DNA of 64,000 nt from Cytospora piceicola (Eukaryota; Ascomycota; Sordariomycetes; Diaporthales; Cytosporaceae), in assembly GCA_023375675.1 (NCBI GenBank), contig JALQBC010000020.1, positions 248,001-312,000 on the forward strand, in the 5' to 3' direction. Below, piece after piece: positions 22,701 through 35,452 of the stretch. The first letter of the stretch is position 1. The number at the start of each line of letters is the position of its first letter. The notes under the pieces were generated by a model. That model was given only the letters and a program-made list of their open reading frames with translations, ran no database searches and was not told where the DNA came from. A program made the position numbers and the translations under genes.

Positions 22701-23153
22701 TTCAACCCGCCTCGAACAGGTCAGACCAATGGTTCCCCTCCAGTCTCGCAGCGTTCGCGCTCCATGTCCAGGGAGCGGAAGTTCTCGGACGGCGGCTCCC
22801 TGGGGCCGCTCAACTCGAACCCTTCCGGGTCGGTGAACGGCGAGGGAGGGGATGCTGAGGAGGTCCCACCCGTGCCGCCACTGCCATCCGGCCTGGCGGG
22901 AGCCTCGCCTACGTCACATATCGCGAGGCACGATTACGCCAATGTCAGCACTCACTCGCCCGCCTCGATGAGGGTGCCCAGGCAGCGGAGCATCAAGAGC
23001 AGGGGTGGTGATACCATTCGGTCCTCGACGTGGAGCATCATCCAGTCAACGGACGAGCCCCTGCCCACGATGGATATGCAGTCGCTCCTCAAGGGGATTG
23101 ACTCGCGATCGGGCGAGAGCAGTCTGGGGAATATCACGAGGCCGCCGTACTAG
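19765..23153 (+). CDS. EFR3: EFR3 plasma-membrane scaffold for PI4-kinase
   Basis: Efr3 anchors the Stt4 (PI4KIII-alpha)/Ypp1 complex at the plasma membrane and so supports PI4P synthesis there. Two exons, 19765-19979 and 20066-23153, give 1100 aa. The 86-bp intron (donor GTAAGT, acceptor TTTCACAG) joins DVWHQRIG to NVQVTLQILEALVEKSPKDL, the conserved family sequence. The start MHAIQQKCRPKHQVLILKCY is typical: Cys8 and Cys19 lie in a basic N-terminus of the kind used for palmitoylation and lipid binding. Residues to about 600 are helical-repeat-like. The last 350 residues are Ser/Pro-rich and disordered, typical for fungal members. No anomaly seen. Confidence 0.95.
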
Positions 23154-24285
23154 ATGTAGTGTAGGCTGGTCGAGTGGAGTCTGCTGGGAGGGCAAAACGG
23201 ATCTTCAGTCTGAAACGGTGCGTGACGTTGTTGACGTCTTACACCTCTCAGCGCCTCTCATCCTCAACATGACCTCCGAAAAACACCGGCGGCCTATCTC
23301 CAATACGCCGCCATCCTTCCAGTTCCTATAATCGGGCAAGTCTCGAATTGCGACAACAAAGCCTGTCTAAATTGTACTCTTACTGTTCCTAGGAACCCCA
23401 TCTGGTTCGAATCGTCATTTCTTCAGTTCGAGCGAGAGCAGATATTCATTGAGCATACCCCAACCTTGCAAAAATCTACATTCAGTCGTTCATATCTCTA
23501 TATCATCATTTCATATTCTTTAGCGACCGAAGGCGTGATGGGCGGCGATACGAGCAGACGTGGTGGCCATTGCCTTCTGTTCGGTGAACAGGGCGTGGCG
23601 ATGTGTGGCGAGAACGAGGCGAGAACGAGGCATGGGATGGCCCGGCCGACAAGATTCCCTTGGTGGTACATACCTAATCCATACATGCATCAGTATACGG
23701 GAGGGCTTTTGTTCTGTTTTGTTCTGTTTTGTTTTGCTTTAATTTGCTTTGCTATCTTGCTCTGCGCTGTATTTGCGCATGTACGTGTACAAGGCGAGGC
23801 GAAGGCCTCGTTGATGATTCTCTTTCCCTTTGTACTTGTACTTGTATCAGCGTTGTATGAGATGAAAAACAAAAAGACCTTCTTCCGATCACGTATCGAC
23901 TGGATATCAAAAGGTCGGGTATGATCCCCCTAGCGTAAAAAAAACCACCGACTTGTTGCATAAAGGGTCCCCTAGGAAGACCTTCCGGTGGCAGCAGGTC
24001 TCCAGTTGTTTGTGGGTCCCGACCCACGCGTCAAACGACAATTATTCCTCCCTCCCCCCCGGTGGAAAGGGGGCATCGAACTCGGCAGAGTACCAGGAGT
24101 ACCAGGAGTACCTGAGAGTGAGGGCCTGGGCTGCCTGGGACGAGCAGCCGGCCTCCGAGCATCTAGACCACCATCGAGATGTCGGTTCTTGGTCACCCCC
24201 CCGTCGACTGGGCACTCTATACGCGCATATACCCCATAACTCTTACACAGTGAGTAATTAATAAGGGCGAGAGTTTTAAGAGGCG

Positions 24286-24359
24286 AACACACACGCACGC
24301 ACGCGCGCGCACACACACACACACACATACACACACGCACACACAAACACAACACACAG
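24286..24359. repeat. (AC)n microsatellite, interrupted
   Basis: Alternating AC with a few ACGC and ACAT interruptions. Confidence 0.9.
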
Positions 24360-24699
24360 ACGAGCGTTTCCCGGCTGTGCTTTTTTGGCCTGACCCACAC
24401 CGCTTGCGAAGTGGCATGTTATAAATAAAACGAGGGGGACCGACAAACTCTCTTTCCCTCGCCTCGCTCGCCACAATGAAGTCAAGACCAGACAGACTGC
24501 CACTTCTTTCACCAGACACTCGCTCGTTCTCACTCGTTTAGAACATCAACCAGCTCTTAATCTATTGGATATTAAGACTTGCCCCTCCTATCGTTACTTT
24601 ATTGCCTCTCGGTTGATTACATACAGGAGTTAGTTACCTGGCACACACACACACATATATAAATATACATACAAACAGAACGTACACCATAAGAATAAT

Positions 24700-24738
24700 A
24701 AACAACAACAACAACAGCAACAACAACAACAACAACAA
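24700..24738. repeat. (CAA)n tract in presumed leader
   Basis: CAA trinucleotides with one CAG interruption, ending about 42 bases before the ATG at 24781. It probably lies in the 5' leader, where unstructured CAA repeats are known to favour translation. Confidence 0.75.
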
Positions 24739-24780
24739 GAATCAGAAGGAAAACACCAAAAGAACAACGACACCGCACAG

Positions 24781-25912
24781 ATGTACAAGACATCGACACA
24801 CAGCACGATGAACATGGACTCGCCAGACTCGCGGCGCTCCTCCAAGTCGACGGTGGCGTCGCGGGGGTCGGACCGGCCGCGCGAGAAGGTGCGGCTGCTC
24901 GAGGTGGAGCAGACGCTGCTCCCGGCGCTGCTGTGGCGGGCCGTGGACGCGCGGCAGGCGGCGCCGGTGCTGGGGGACCCGTACGCGGGGCGGGTGCTGG
25001 GCCGGCTGGACGAGGGGCTGGACCTGGAGGGCACGTACGGGGCGGACGGGCGGTGGGTGCGGTACGTGGCGGGGCGGGCGCGGCGCATGGACGCGTGGAC
25101 GGCCGACTTCCTCGACGCCCACCCGGGCGAGCACGTCACGGTGCTGCACCTGGCGTGCGGGCTGGACGCGCGCGACCTGCGCGTGCCGAGGGACCCCGAG
25201 AGGGTCCGCTGGGTCGACGTCGACAGGCCGCTCGTGGTGAACCTCCGGGAGAGGCTGTTCGCGGGGCTGGGGGGCGGCGAGGGCGCCGGCGGCGCGGGCG
25301 GCGCGGGCGACAGCTGCGTCGACCTGAGCGGCTGCTGCGGCGGGGGCGGCGGCGGGGAGCTGATGCGGCCGTACGGGGACTACTCGCTGCGGTCGCTCAA
25401 CGTCACCGAGGGGCGGTGGTACTCGGACATACCGGCGGACCGGCCGACGCTGATCGTGGCCGAGGGCCTGTTCCCGTACCTGACGCCCGAGGAGGCGGAG
25501 AGGGTGATCAGCGGGCTGCTGGACTACTTTGGCCAGGGCGTGCTGGTGTTCGACACGGTGGGGAGCCTCGCCGTGAACCACACCAAGAGGGTCAACATGC
25601 TCAAGCCCAGCGGGAGCAAGTTCCAGTGGGGGGTGGACGACGCGCGGACGGTGCTGGAGATGCACCCCAAGCTGAGGCTGAAGGACGAGGTGAGGTGGGA
25701 TGAGTTTATGGGGGTTGAGGTGTCCAAGGATAACGCGCCACCTGTGAGTATTTCTTGTCCCCTTTATTATTATTATTTTATTTACTTGATCTTGGTGACA
25801 TCTTTACTGACTGGTCATGTTTTTACAGTGGTTCGGACCCAAGGCCATGACATTGGCTCAACTCACTTCCGGTTTCAAAGACAACGGCCAGCTCTTCCGA
25901 TTCGAATTCTGA
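24781..25912 (+). CDS. LCMT/TcmP-family SAM methyltransferase
   Basis: Leucine carboxyl methyltransferase superfamily (PPM1/TcmP type). Members methylate carboxyl or hydroxyl groups using S-adenosylmethionine. Two exons, 24781-25743 and 25829-25912, give 348 aa. The 85-bp intron has donor GTGAGT and acceptor TTTTACAG. The second exon adds WFGPKAMTLAQLTSGFKDNG and ends LFRFEF, a family-like C-terminus that the unspliced frame lacks. The SAM-binding motif HLACGLDAR is at about 123-131, the acidic VDVDRP at 145-150, and the family signature EGLFPYL at 228-234. A Gly-rich insert (about 162-192) is probably a surface loop. Coding GC is very high. It is smaller than and distinct from true Ppm1, so phosphatase 2A methylation should not be assumed. 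ATG codons at 24808 and 24814 are possible alternative starts. Confidence 0.85.
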
Positions 25913-28900
25913 GTGACAACCTCAACCGCGAAGATTCGAAGAAATCTACAACTCAAACACAACAACAACTCCTCCAAAACTACTCGACATACTCTCCTCC
26001 TCCTCCCCGATCTACACACTGCTGTGTGAGCCATGATAAGGAGCACCGATCTCCAGGCTACGTGATTACATAGCAACGACGCACGCGACACACGATACCA
26101 AAGAAGAAGAAGAAAAGAGAAAAACACACACAAAAAAAAGAAGAATCCCCCACCAAGAAAGGCTAGTAAAGTCTCCCACAGTGGTGGTTCAGTTTCGCCC
26201 TTCCTTCCCTTTCCAGAAGGCAGGCGTCGAGCGAAATACCAAGCCACCAATCTCCTTTTCCCCAAGCACACCAGACGGGGTCTTCGGGGGCTCGCGGGGT
26301 CCGGAGAAGGGCGGCGGGCGGCGGGCGGCGGTCGATGGTCGATGGTGGGGGCGGAGGCGGGGGGGAGGTGATTGGCACAATTTACACGCGGAGGGAGACG
26401 CGCGTAACAATTTGTATCGCTGCAATCTTGTCCGACTCGCGTATTTTGGTCACTTGTTTTACATAGTTTTGGTCCCTTTTTTTTTTTTTTGGCTGGGATT
26501 TGGCTCTTTTTTTTTTTGTTTGGTTTTAATTTGACAGCGGCGACGGCGAGAAGCGAGAAGCGTGCATTGCGAAAAAAACTGGCGATAATCGGTCGGGTTC
26601 CGATTGGGTGGCGTTGGTTTTTTTTTTTTGGGGGGGGGGGTGTTGGTGGTGTTTAATTGTTTATTATTTTGGAAAACTAAGGATGGGGCGAATTACTTGT
26701 AGATTGTTTACATACTGGACATACTGGACATACTGGACATAGTCATAGTCGCGAACAAATCAGAATGATACATGCTACAACATACTAGACACATGAGTTC
26801 CTGGATACCTTGAATACCTTGGAACCTTGGATAATGTGACCGACAAGAGATGCAGGTAATTGTTTCCGAGTGCATACATTTGCACTGTGTTTTCCTCTTT
26901 CTGCCTCTTCCCCCTCGGCTTTGAATGAAATAATACTGGAGACGTCGGGAACGAGACCCTCTTCGTTTTCCGTCAAAAGCGGTCAAGAACTAGACTATAC
27001 CTGACTATTACCGTCTGTCGTACCTCATCCTCATCCTCATCATCCTCATCGTCATCATCATACTGCATACAACTACTGCATATAGCTACTGCATACGGCT
27101 ACTGCATGCTGCGTATGCTGCATACTTAGTGAGGATTAACGGTCAAAGGTGGGTTGATGACGGTTGGTTCTCCAGCTTGTCGGGTGCGTCTCTCAGGCAC
27201 AGCCTCGACATGTCAGCATGTATAAGAATAATAAGTAAGTGTACATTGACGACTGCTGTCAGACTGTGTAGTGACCAATAGTGTGCAATAGTGTACATTG
27301 ATATTGTGGATATTTGTCAATCGTCTTGGAAACCAACAAAACAACACCGGATGATGTCGTCTGTTTGCCTCTAAGGAGAAGGCAGACATCATACGATTTA
27401 CATACATACATACTGTACTGTACATACATACATGCATACGTCTTCGTGTTTTCACCGCGTCTGACTGCCGGTAATAGAGAAAGACCCCACGACGCCACCA
27501 GCCCCGACATTCATCCGGTTGATACTCGGTTCTGGCTGTGACCTGAGGCTATGTACAGTAGGTAGATGATCAGCAGTTCAGTCTCCCCCGGGTTCTTCTC
27601 TCTCTATCCGTTTTTATGCTTTGCCGAGGCTGTCAATCTCGAAGACCAGATCGATCTTTTTTTTTTTGTTCTTCTTTTTTTTTTTGGGGAGGGGGGGGGG
27701 GAAAAATAAACTGGCTGGTGAGCGAGTCAATACGAGGGGTCTACGGAGTACAAGAGACCAGAACCATCTGCCATTCATTTACATCCGGAAGCACGGAGCA
27801 TGAAGATGGTCACACTGTCACCACACCACACCACAACATAACACAACATAATAATACAACCGTTGGTCTGTCTGTCTGTCTGATGTCTGTCTATCTGATG
27901 TCTGTCTGTCTCACTGGCTGACTCTCCATACTGCAGGTAGTCAGTCAGGACAAGCAGGCATGAACAACGTTGACGAACCCGCTTGTGCACGGCGTCCGCC
28001 CCAAAATGCATGCATCCATTCATGCATCCATGTATCCATGCATCCATGCACGCATGTATGCACTGTATGTATGTATGTATTGGAGGGGTTCCCATGCCAT
28101 GTCCAGAACCATAAACCCCACCAACCCACCGACAGCGTGGGCAAAAGGTTATCCATCCACTTGCCGGTCAGCCGGCGAACACAGCCGTGCTGCCACCGTG
28201 CTGCCACCACCTGCCACCTGCCACCGTGGTCCAGAGCTCCATCCCCCTTGCGATCCCCTCGCTGCGCTGTGTGTGGGGTTTCTCCCCCCCGAGATAATCA
28301 GCGTGGTAGTAGCCGAGGGCTGGGCATGCATATGTTACTGTACTGTACTGTATTGTACTGTGTGTGTGGTATTGTATTGGTATTGGTATCATGTGTACTG
28401 TGTATCCGAACGAATGACAAGGTCCCACAACGACGCCCACAACGATGCCCACAAATCCGCAACGTCTCCTGTCTCTCCCCAGTCCAGGGCACCCTGGCAC
28501 CACTGGCACCCTGGGCTCCTCCTCCTCCTTCTTCTTCCCCCCCGTCTATCCCCGCCCTAAAGAAGTGGCAACGCATCAAATCTCGCCTCGTGTTTGGGGG
28601 GAGGTCCTCGCGAGGTTGGCTTGATCTGTCAGTCAGTTCTGTCAGTTCTGTCAGTTCAGATGATGCCGAAATCTCCGTTCGAAGGCTGTCTGTTCCCTTG
28701 ACTCGGCCGGAACGGTTGAGATGAGATGAAGGAGGGATCAAGGCTGATGGCTGATGGCTGATTACAGAAAACCTTGTCCTTATTCCTTATTGTCTTCCCC
28801 GTTCATAAGGGGACTCCACCATTATCCAGAGAGGCACCAGTTCACGAGTTTACGACTTCACGAGTCCAGGCTTGTCAGATTTCCAATCTTGTCTTGGAAG

Positions 28901-29803
28901 GTTTGATCCGAACTACAGTATCCTGAATATCTATCCACTCCAACAGGAAGAGGAGGGGTTTACTCTCTCTCTCTCTCTCTCAAAACAGAACAAAAAGTGA
29001 CATGGCGACTAGCCACCTTCCTCTTGAGGCGGGCGAGTACTACATTGCGATCCTACACAATCGCAGAAAACCATCAAACGCCATCTAAAACAACCTGCTT
29101 TGGGACTCTGGGACCTGTTGCATACGAGATGGGATGGTTGGGGAGGGGGACGGAGGACGGGAACGGGTGTAGACCCCCGCCTTCACCTTTCCTATCTCTC
29201 TGCCCCTTGCATGTCCTGTCCTGTCTCGTCCTGTCCTCTACATATCTATCTATCCGGGTTGTGATCGATCTGACCCCGGCTCACAAGGTTACTGTGTAGC
29301 CTCATCAGCAACGGCCGGGGAGAAAAGAGGTAATGGCCGACCTCCGACGGATCTCTCGTGATTAAAGCCCCGGGGCATCATCATATGTACTGTAGATATG
29401 TAGTCTATAGGTGGGGAGTTCCCCTGCCCTGAATTCCCCTGCCTTTGTGTTTCCCTGTTGGTCTGCATCTTCATCTCCATCGAACATCCACCCATCTATC
29501 TATCACACACTACCGTACTCAACCAACCTGGCAAACCTGGCAACATAACTCTAATATTCCTTATGCAACACTCCCCCCGTCTTCGAATTCGCTCCATCCG
29601 CCTCCCAACCCCCAGTCCCCCGGTGCCCAAACCCCACACCCATACATACACACGCCACATCTCGACTTTGACTCTCGACAGTCTAGGCCTAGCCCAGAAG
29701 CCAGCCAGCCCAGCCAGCCTAGCCAGCTCAGTCATCCCGCCAGTCAGCCCCAAAAACCCAAACCTAAAATAAATAGATAAATAAAAAACCCCGGCCCAGA
29801 GCC
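25913..29803. other. 3.9-kb intergenic spacer rich in simple repeats
   Basis: Contains poly-T and poly-G tracts (26,480-26,640; 27,658-27,705), CATACTGGA repeats near 26,710, a TCATCC run at about 27,020-27,060, GTCTGTCT runs near 27,865-27,910, a CATGCATC run at 28006-28080 and a (CT)n run near 28,965-28,980. No frame looks coding on either strand. A non-coding transcript cannot be judged from sequence. Confidence 0.55.
28006..28080. repeat. CATGCATC-type microsatellite
   Basis: Imperfect CATGCATC and GTATGTAT units, self-complementary in part. Confidence 0.8.
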
Positions 29804-31081
29804 ATGGCCCCCCTGGCACCCCCGGACCAGAACCGCCTCGTCGAGGCCATCGGCCAGTCCCCCCCTGTCGACCTCGCCGCCCCGTACGACCCCTCCACCC
29901 TGCGCGGCAAGACCATCCTGGTCACGGGGGGCGCCTCCGGCCTGGGCGCCGCCTTCGCCCGCCGCTGGGCCGCCTGCGGCGCCGACATCGTCGTCGGCGA
30001 CATCGACGACGCCGCGGGGGAGGCCCTGGTCGCCGAGCTGCGCCAAAGCACCACCACCACCGACGGTGACGTTGCCGACGACGGCGAGGGGCGGCACCAC
30101 CACCGCCACCACTTCGTCCACGCCGACGTGGCCGACTGGTCCTCCCAGGCCGCCCTCTTCCAGGAGGCCGTCCGGCTCTCGGCCTCGGGCCACCTCGACG
30201 CCGTCGTCGCCTCGGCCGGCGTCTCGGACCGCCACGGCGCCGCCACCGGCCTGGGCCTCGAGAACCCCGCCGGCCTGGACCTGCCGGGCCCGCCCCCGCC
30301 CGACCTGCGCTGCGTCCGGGTCAACCTCGTCGGCGCCATGTACACGGCCCACCTGGCGCTCTTCTGGCTGCAGCAGGGCTCCCGCCGGCCCCCCGGGGGC
30401 GGTGGCGCCGGCGCGAGGGTGAGGGACAGGGCGAGGGACAGGCACCTCCTCCTCGTGGGCTCCTACGCCGGGCTGGCCCCGCTCCCGGGCGTCCCCGAGT
30501 ACGTCGCGTCCAAGCACGGCGTGACGGGCCTCTTCCGGTCGCTGCGCACCCTCAGCAGCCGCCAGGGCGTGCGCGTGAACCTGCTGTGCCCCTACTTCGT
30601 CGACACCCCGCTCCTCGGGAACCAGGCCGTGGCGCTGCTGGCGGGGCTCGGGCTCGCGCGGCTCGGCGACGTGGTGGACGCGGCGACGCGGCTCGCGGCC
30701 GACGACGGGGCGCCGGGGGGCCGGCGGGTCGCCGGGCGCGCGCTGGTGGTCGGGCCGAGGGTCTCGCTGCTCGGCGCGGCGGGCGGGGACGTGCTGCCCG
30801 CGCGCGAGCTGGCCGCCGGGGAGGGGGAGGGCGCCGGCGGCGGCGAGGCCGCGGCCCCGGGCGGGGACGTGCTCGTGGACGAGGACGTCCGCCGGGGCGA
30901 GGGGCAGGCGGTGTGGGAGTGCTATGCGCACGACTACGACACGGTGGATTTCTTCATGCGGCGGTACGTCCGGGTCCTGAACACCGTGGCGGCGGTCAAG
31001 GGCTGGGTTACGTGGGCTCGGGAGCTGTATCACGCCTTGTTCGTGCGGAAGAACCCTGGGAAGTCTGCTCGTGTGGGGTGA
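29804..31081 (+). CDS. Short-chain dehydrogenase/reductase
   Basis: Classical-type SDR, NAD(P)-dependent oxidoreductase of unknown substrate. A single exon gives 425 aa. The Rossmann motif TGGASGLG is at 41-48, the acidic GDIDDA after strand 2 at 65-70 suggests NAD preference, and the catalytic set is Ser220 (LLLVGSYAG), Tyr233 and Lys237 (YVASK). Asn174 (VNLVG) fits the structural Asn. The usual NNAG motif reads VASAG at 135-139, so its Asn is missing. A Gly/His/Asp-rich insert (about 82-105) and the C-terminal extension ending WECYAHDYDTVDFFMRRYV and beyond make it longer than the 250-350 aa norm. Coding GC is extreme. The ATG follows a run of short pyrimidine-rich repeats and is the first in frame. 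Confidence 0.88.
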   Translation: MAPLAPPDQNRLVEAIGQSPPVDLAAPYDPSTLRGKTILVTGGASGLGAAFARRWAACGADIVVGDIDDAAGEALVAELRQSTTTTDGDVADDGEGRHHHRHHFVHADVADWSSQAALFQEAVRLSASGHLDAVVASAGVSDRHGAATGLGLENPAGLDLPGPPPPDLRCVRVNLVGAMYTAHLALFWLQQGSRRPPGGGGAGARVRDRARDRHLLLVGSYAGLAPLPGVPEYVASKHGVTGLFRSLRTLSSRQGVRVNLLCPYFVDTPLLGNQAVALLAGLGLARLGDVVDAATRLAADDGAPGGRRVAGRALVVGPRVSLLGAAGGDVLPARELAAGEGEGAGGGEAAAPGGDVLVDEDVRRGEGQAVWECYAHDYDTVDFFMRRYVRVLNTVAAVKGWVTWARELYHALFVRKNPGKSARVG

Positions 31082-33598
31082 TGGATGACTTTGATGAGAT
31101 GACTTTGATGAGATACTTTGATGACTATGGCGATGATGATGATTATGATGATGAATATTATGGTAATGAATGACGAACGATGAGTGAAGATGAGAAACAA
31201 GGATGACAGGTCAACGCCAGGACACGAATGACTGGGTGGATGGATGGATGATCTGGGAGAGAGAGTGGACCGGATTCTCTGCAGACATACATACATACAC
31301 ACATACATACACACATACATCTGATATGTATCACGCGAATGATTTCCTGTATTTAGGCACTGAGTGTAGGCTTAATCATATCACGGGTTCAAGAGAATAC
31401 GGAAAGTCTTTCTGGCCGCGAGGTGAAAGGTGGACGGACATTGACCAATCCTCGTCAACACAACATAACCAACTCGCTCGTCACAGACTTCCCTACGGTA
31501 TACGTCCTGGATATGGATCAAGCACCTGTCTGTGGAACATAGCTGCTCGAGTGAGGTCACACTGCAGAGGGCTGGAGGAACATATATATCATCATGATGG
31601 CATCTCTCATATTTGTTTTTTGTACTTGCCTGCTTGGAACACACAGTTGGTCCAGTCTCGTCCTACCCCCTTGGGGATAGGTCAAACCTCCCTACATCTT
31701 CTTGATGAATGAGAGCCACTGTGTAGCATGGCAGCCTCGACGCCTGAGAGGCATGAGGCGAAAACGACCAAGACGCCACCAAGATGAATATATAGATATG
31801 TAGAAGCAGACGACACGCAGAATAAACAGGGAGGGAGGAGCCTAGGCACGCAGAGATCAATCACAAGACGCGCATAATTGTGAACGGCAGCAAACTTTAT
31901 AGTAGTGACAACGCAGCACTCGAATTCTCTCTCTCACCCACTCTCGAGACGCACAGAAACCCCGCCCGTCTATGTAAGAAGCCGTAAGTACCCAGCCTCC
32001 CCCATGAACCAAGAGAAAAAAGAGAAAGAGAAACAAAAATACACGCTGTGTCTGGCAAGCGGGAGAGATCGTAGATAACGACACATGCTGCATGGGGATG
32101 GGCAGACAAGACCGGTCAGGCCATCCTCGTCATCCCCAAACCGCCAGCTGAATACCATACGCTCGAGCCCGCCACCAGTTACATGATAAAAATAAAAAGT
32201 AAACTAAGTAGACCGTTTCCCATCCCAACGGATAATCCCACGCTTTGGCTAGCCAGCCCATCTGGAGCCCCATGCTCCCACCGTCTTTGCAAACACTCAA
32301 ACGCCTTTCTCAAGAAATTGTGACCAGAGACGGCTCTCCGTTAAGGGTAAGGCGGTAGAGATGCCGGATGATATCAATAAGGGAAATAGCAAGAAGAAAA
32401 AATGGATAAGGCAAAGTCGAACGCTGCAGTTCCGGAGGGCAGGTAACCCAGGCCCAGGTCCAGCTTCGAGCTCCGCTGCTGTGCCTTGATACCTTTCCCG
32501 TTCGAAGTCATGTAGGCGGGCTGTCTTCGAGGAGCTTCGAATGTCGTCAGCCGACAGGACCGGGTCGTAGTCTGGAATGGATGCAGCTGTTTGTTGACCA
32601 CCCACATGACAGCATCCACCTTAAATAAAGACTTGCCAAACCGGCCCGGACTGATAGATGAGGGTACGGGTATGAAGGAGCCCAGGCATCCGTGGAGACA
32701 GACCCCCGGACTTGAGTTCTCCAGCCAATATGAGATGTAGATGTACTGTCGCAAGACCAACCATGCGTTTGCCCTGCGCCGTGTGATGTGGTGTTTCCTG
32801 GCATGTTGTAAAAAGTCAAACCCAACCTCCCCATTTTTACTTTAGCTTTTGAGAACGCAAGTGGTATGTGGCGCTGGACAAGTCCCAATGCTTTTTGACC
32901 TCTCCTTTTTGTTTTTGCTGGCTTTTCCTCTCGCCGTCTTTCCTCCTCGTGACCATCTCTTGGTTGAAATCCGCCGGAAGTGACAGGGTCTGAAAGAACC
33001 GGAGGGACCCCAAGAGAAGGTCACGGATATGTCCTGCGCCATGGACGACCATCACGAATGCGAAATCCTAAACTCCATATATTTGCCCCCTGAAAATGCG
33101 TGGCCTCCTCCGGAGAAACAACGTCGTCACCACGTCCAGTTCACTGTCGCGGGCGGCCCCTTTCCAAAATGCGCCTTGCCACCGAGTATCAATTGTCATG
33201 ATCATAGGTCGGAGTCGGAAACCCTTGCACTAGATCTTCAATATTCGCGTAATCTGGAGTAGGACCGAAGTACTCGGCTCGAGGAGGATGTGGAGAAAGG
33301 GACCGAGTAAACTCCTTCCATGTCGTACTTGCTGAAAATGCAGAGGGGAATCTTGTGTGTCATAAGAAGAAGTGCGTCATCAACCCAGCGCGGAACCGTC
33401 GCGCAATCCAATAGGTGCAGTCCATGCCAACGTGGTGAGAACCAGGAGAATAAAAACACCAAGGGGCAAAAAGAACAAACATGAAGTGTATAACAATCAA
33501 CAGGGTAGGACCACGACCAAAGTAGAGACGGTCCAGAGTCAGTCCCGTTGTTTCCTCTCCCCAGGCAGTGAGGTGGTGACCCCGTAAAGCGCAAAGTA
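31082..33598. other. Intergenic, no supported gene
   Basis: GAT/ATG repeats at 31,085-31,170, an ACAT microsatellite at 31284-31320 and the 3' region of the WHI3-like gene (minus strand). Minus-strand frames near 32,300-32,900 overlap each other without domain-like sequence. Confidence 0.55.
31284..31320. repeat. (ACAT)n microsatellite
   Basis: ACAT/ACAC units in the 3' flank of the dehydrogenase gene. Confidence 0.85.
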
Positions 33599-35452
33599 TT
33601 AAAACTGGCCTCGCCTGAAAGTGCCAAAAGTGGACGAACCATTGGGGGGGCCGGTCAGAGGTGGCGAGGAGACATTGTTTGGAGGAGGAGACATTGTAGA
33701 GCCGAAGTAGCCGTTTGAGCCCCATGTGCTGCTCCCTCCAAAGCTGGAGACGCCGTTGCCGAAAGGGAGGGATGAGTTCCCTGTGCCGTTAGGCGCTGTC
33801 GCAGGCGGGTAAGACGAGATCCCGTTTGCCACGTTCGACCCATTTGGCATGGCAGAGGCGGAGTAGGGCCCAGCCGACCGGTTTGTGCTCAGTCCCGGAG
33901 GCGCGGAAAGGCCGGGAGGAGGGCCGGCGGGCGTGAAACCGGTCGGGGAGGGACCCATGAGACCGTTAGGCCCACCAAGAGGGCCCGATGGCCCTTGTCC
34001 AGATGGCTGAGGCGTGCGGACACCAAGAGGGTTCTTGGAGAAGCTCAAGCGGATGCCACCCTTGACGCTGTTGGTAAGCTGTACGCCGTAGAGCTCGTGA
34101 AGGGCCTTGGTCGCGTACGAAGTATCGTCGAATTCGACAAAGCACATTGGTCCATTACTTTTGGCTCGGAAACACAATCGCTTATATCCACGAGATCTCG
34201 AGAAGATCGCCTTGAGTTCGTCCTCTGAAGTTCCCATAGGCAGGTTGCCAACATAGAGCGTGTTGCAAGGGGGATTCTGGTCGGCAGGGTTCGCGGGAGG
34301 GGGAGCATGCGTACGCCATCCCATGGAATTCATTGGGTAGCTTCCACCCGTGCCGTTGATGCTACTCGGGGACATGGGCGTCTGGTGGGATGGTAGGGGT
34401 GGCGGATACATGCCCGAGTGCCCTCGCTGAGACGTGGAAACACCATTTGTCGGACCGGTATTGAGAGACAGAGACGACATGCCTCCCAGGATGGGCAGCT
34501 GAGGGGCTGTCGCTCGGCGCTGTGATGCGATGGACCCATTTTCCCCAAAGGCCCGAGGCAGCTGGAGGATGTCGCCAGTGTCATCGTCGTCTGTCGCGTC
34601 ATTGATCAAGCTCTTGCCAGAGACTCGAGGCTGCTCGTTGAAATGATTGCCGATGGGCGACTGTGGAGAGAAGATGGCGTTGTAGTTGTAGTTTGGATTC
34701 GCGCTCGCAAAGTCGCTGGTGATGTAGTTGCCATTGATTGGGGGCGACGTCTTCTCGATAGGCGAGAACGGACCGTCGAACCGAGGTGGCTGGGTTGCGG
34801 TCGTAGCGGGTGAGGTTGTCGAAGAGGCCCCGCTGGATGACGGACCCGAAGCGCGCCCACGAGTGTTCAGAAGCTCGACAGACATTCCCTTCTTTCCGTT
34901 GAGTATCCTCTTGGCTTCCTGCGCGCCTTCCAGGGACTTGAATCGCAGGATGGCGGAGGGCCAGTTCGCTTCGTCTTCCGATGTAGGGACCATCATATCG
35001 ACGTCGACCAGTTCGTCGGAAAAGGTACACATTATCCGCAGTTGTTCCTCGGTCGTGTCGGGAGGTAGTCGACGAACGATGACGGCATAGTCGATGGTGG
35101 CTGGACGAGCGCCGATAGGATTCGGCGCGTCTCTTTCGGAAGTATATGGAAAGGATGAAAACGAGGACTGGGCAGGTCCAGGAGGGCCGATGGGTTGGGG
35201 CGGCGGGTAGAAGACAGATGTTGCCATGGAGGTCGTGGTCGGGGGCGCGACGACGGTCGCGGCCGAATTCGAGCTTGAGTTGGTGCTTGCGCTGGATTTG
35301 GGCGCGAAGGGACTCGTGTGACTAGAGTTCAAGGACAGTGAGGTGGGAGGGTATGACGATGAGGATGTTTGCGACTGGGACAGTGATTGCGACCGTCGTC
35401 CGGAAAGGGACGCGCCAGAGGAGGCGGCGGAATTGCTTGAATCACCGTACAT
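33599..35452 (-). CDS. WHI3: Whi3-like RNA-binding protein
   Basis: Whi3 binds G1-cyclin and other mRNAs and controls cell cycle entry and mRNP assembly. From the first in-frame ATG (35452) the protein is 617 aa with no intron. The N-terminal 100 residues are Ser/Thr-rich. A divergent RRM-like domain ([20 protein letters not shown]) lies at about 121-190. The highly conserved C-terminal RRM is at about 395-475 ([20 protein letters not shown], with RNP1-like GPMCFVEF), followed by [15 protein letters not shown]. The Gly/Pro/Asn-rich tail lacks the long polyglutamine seen in Ashbya Whi3. The frame stays open upstream of the ATG to a TGA near 35,533 and reads [17 protein letters not shown]. An intron-supplied first exon is therefore likely, and the true N-terminus is uncertain. 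Confidence 0.9.
   Translation of the reverse strand: MYGDSSNSAASSGASLSGRRSQSLSQSQTSSSSYPPTSLSLNSSHTSPFAPKSSASTNSSSNSAATVVAPPTTTSMATSVFYPPPQPIGPPGPAQSSFSSFPYTSERDAPNPIGARPATIDYAVIVRRLPPDTTEEQLRIMCTFSDELVDVDMMVPTSEDEANWPSAILRFKSLEGAQEAKRILNGKKGMSVELLNTRGRASGPSSSGASSTTSPATTATQPPRFDGPFSPIEKTSPPINGNYITSDFASANPNYNYNAIFSPQSPIGNHFNEQPRVSGKSLINDATDDDDTGDILQLPRAFGENGSIASQRRATAPQLPILGGMSSLSLNTGPTNGVSTSQRGHSGMYPPPLPSHQTPMSPSSINGTGGSYPMNSMGWRTHAPPPANPADQNPPCNTLYVGNLPMGTSEDELKAIFSRSRGYKRLCFRAKSNGPMCFVEFDDTSYATKALHELYGVQLTNSVKGGIRLSFSKNPLGVRTPQPSGQGPSGPLGGPNGLMGPSPTGFTPAGPPPGLSAPPGLSTNRSAGPYSASAMPNGSNVANGISSYPPATAPNGTGNSSLPFGNGVSSFGGSSTWGSNGYFGSTMSPPPNNVSSPPLTGPPNGSSTFGTFRRGQF

Larger units (their letters stand above)
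23154..24780. other. Intergenic with microsatellites
   Basis: Holds TTTTG repeats near 23,710-23,750, an (AC)n tract at 24286-24359 and a (CAA)n tract at about 24700-24738. No gene is supported. Confidence 0.6.

Noticed and set aside
24742..25665. 307-codon minus-strand frame
   Set aside because: Antisense to the methyltransferase exon. Composition is Arg/His/Pro/Val-rich only because the plus strand is GC-extreme.
29744..31033. 429-codon minus-strand frame
   Set aside because: It is antisense to the dehydrogenase gene. The GC-rich codon use of that gene leaves the opposite strand open, and the translation is His/Pro/Arg/Gly-rich without motifs.
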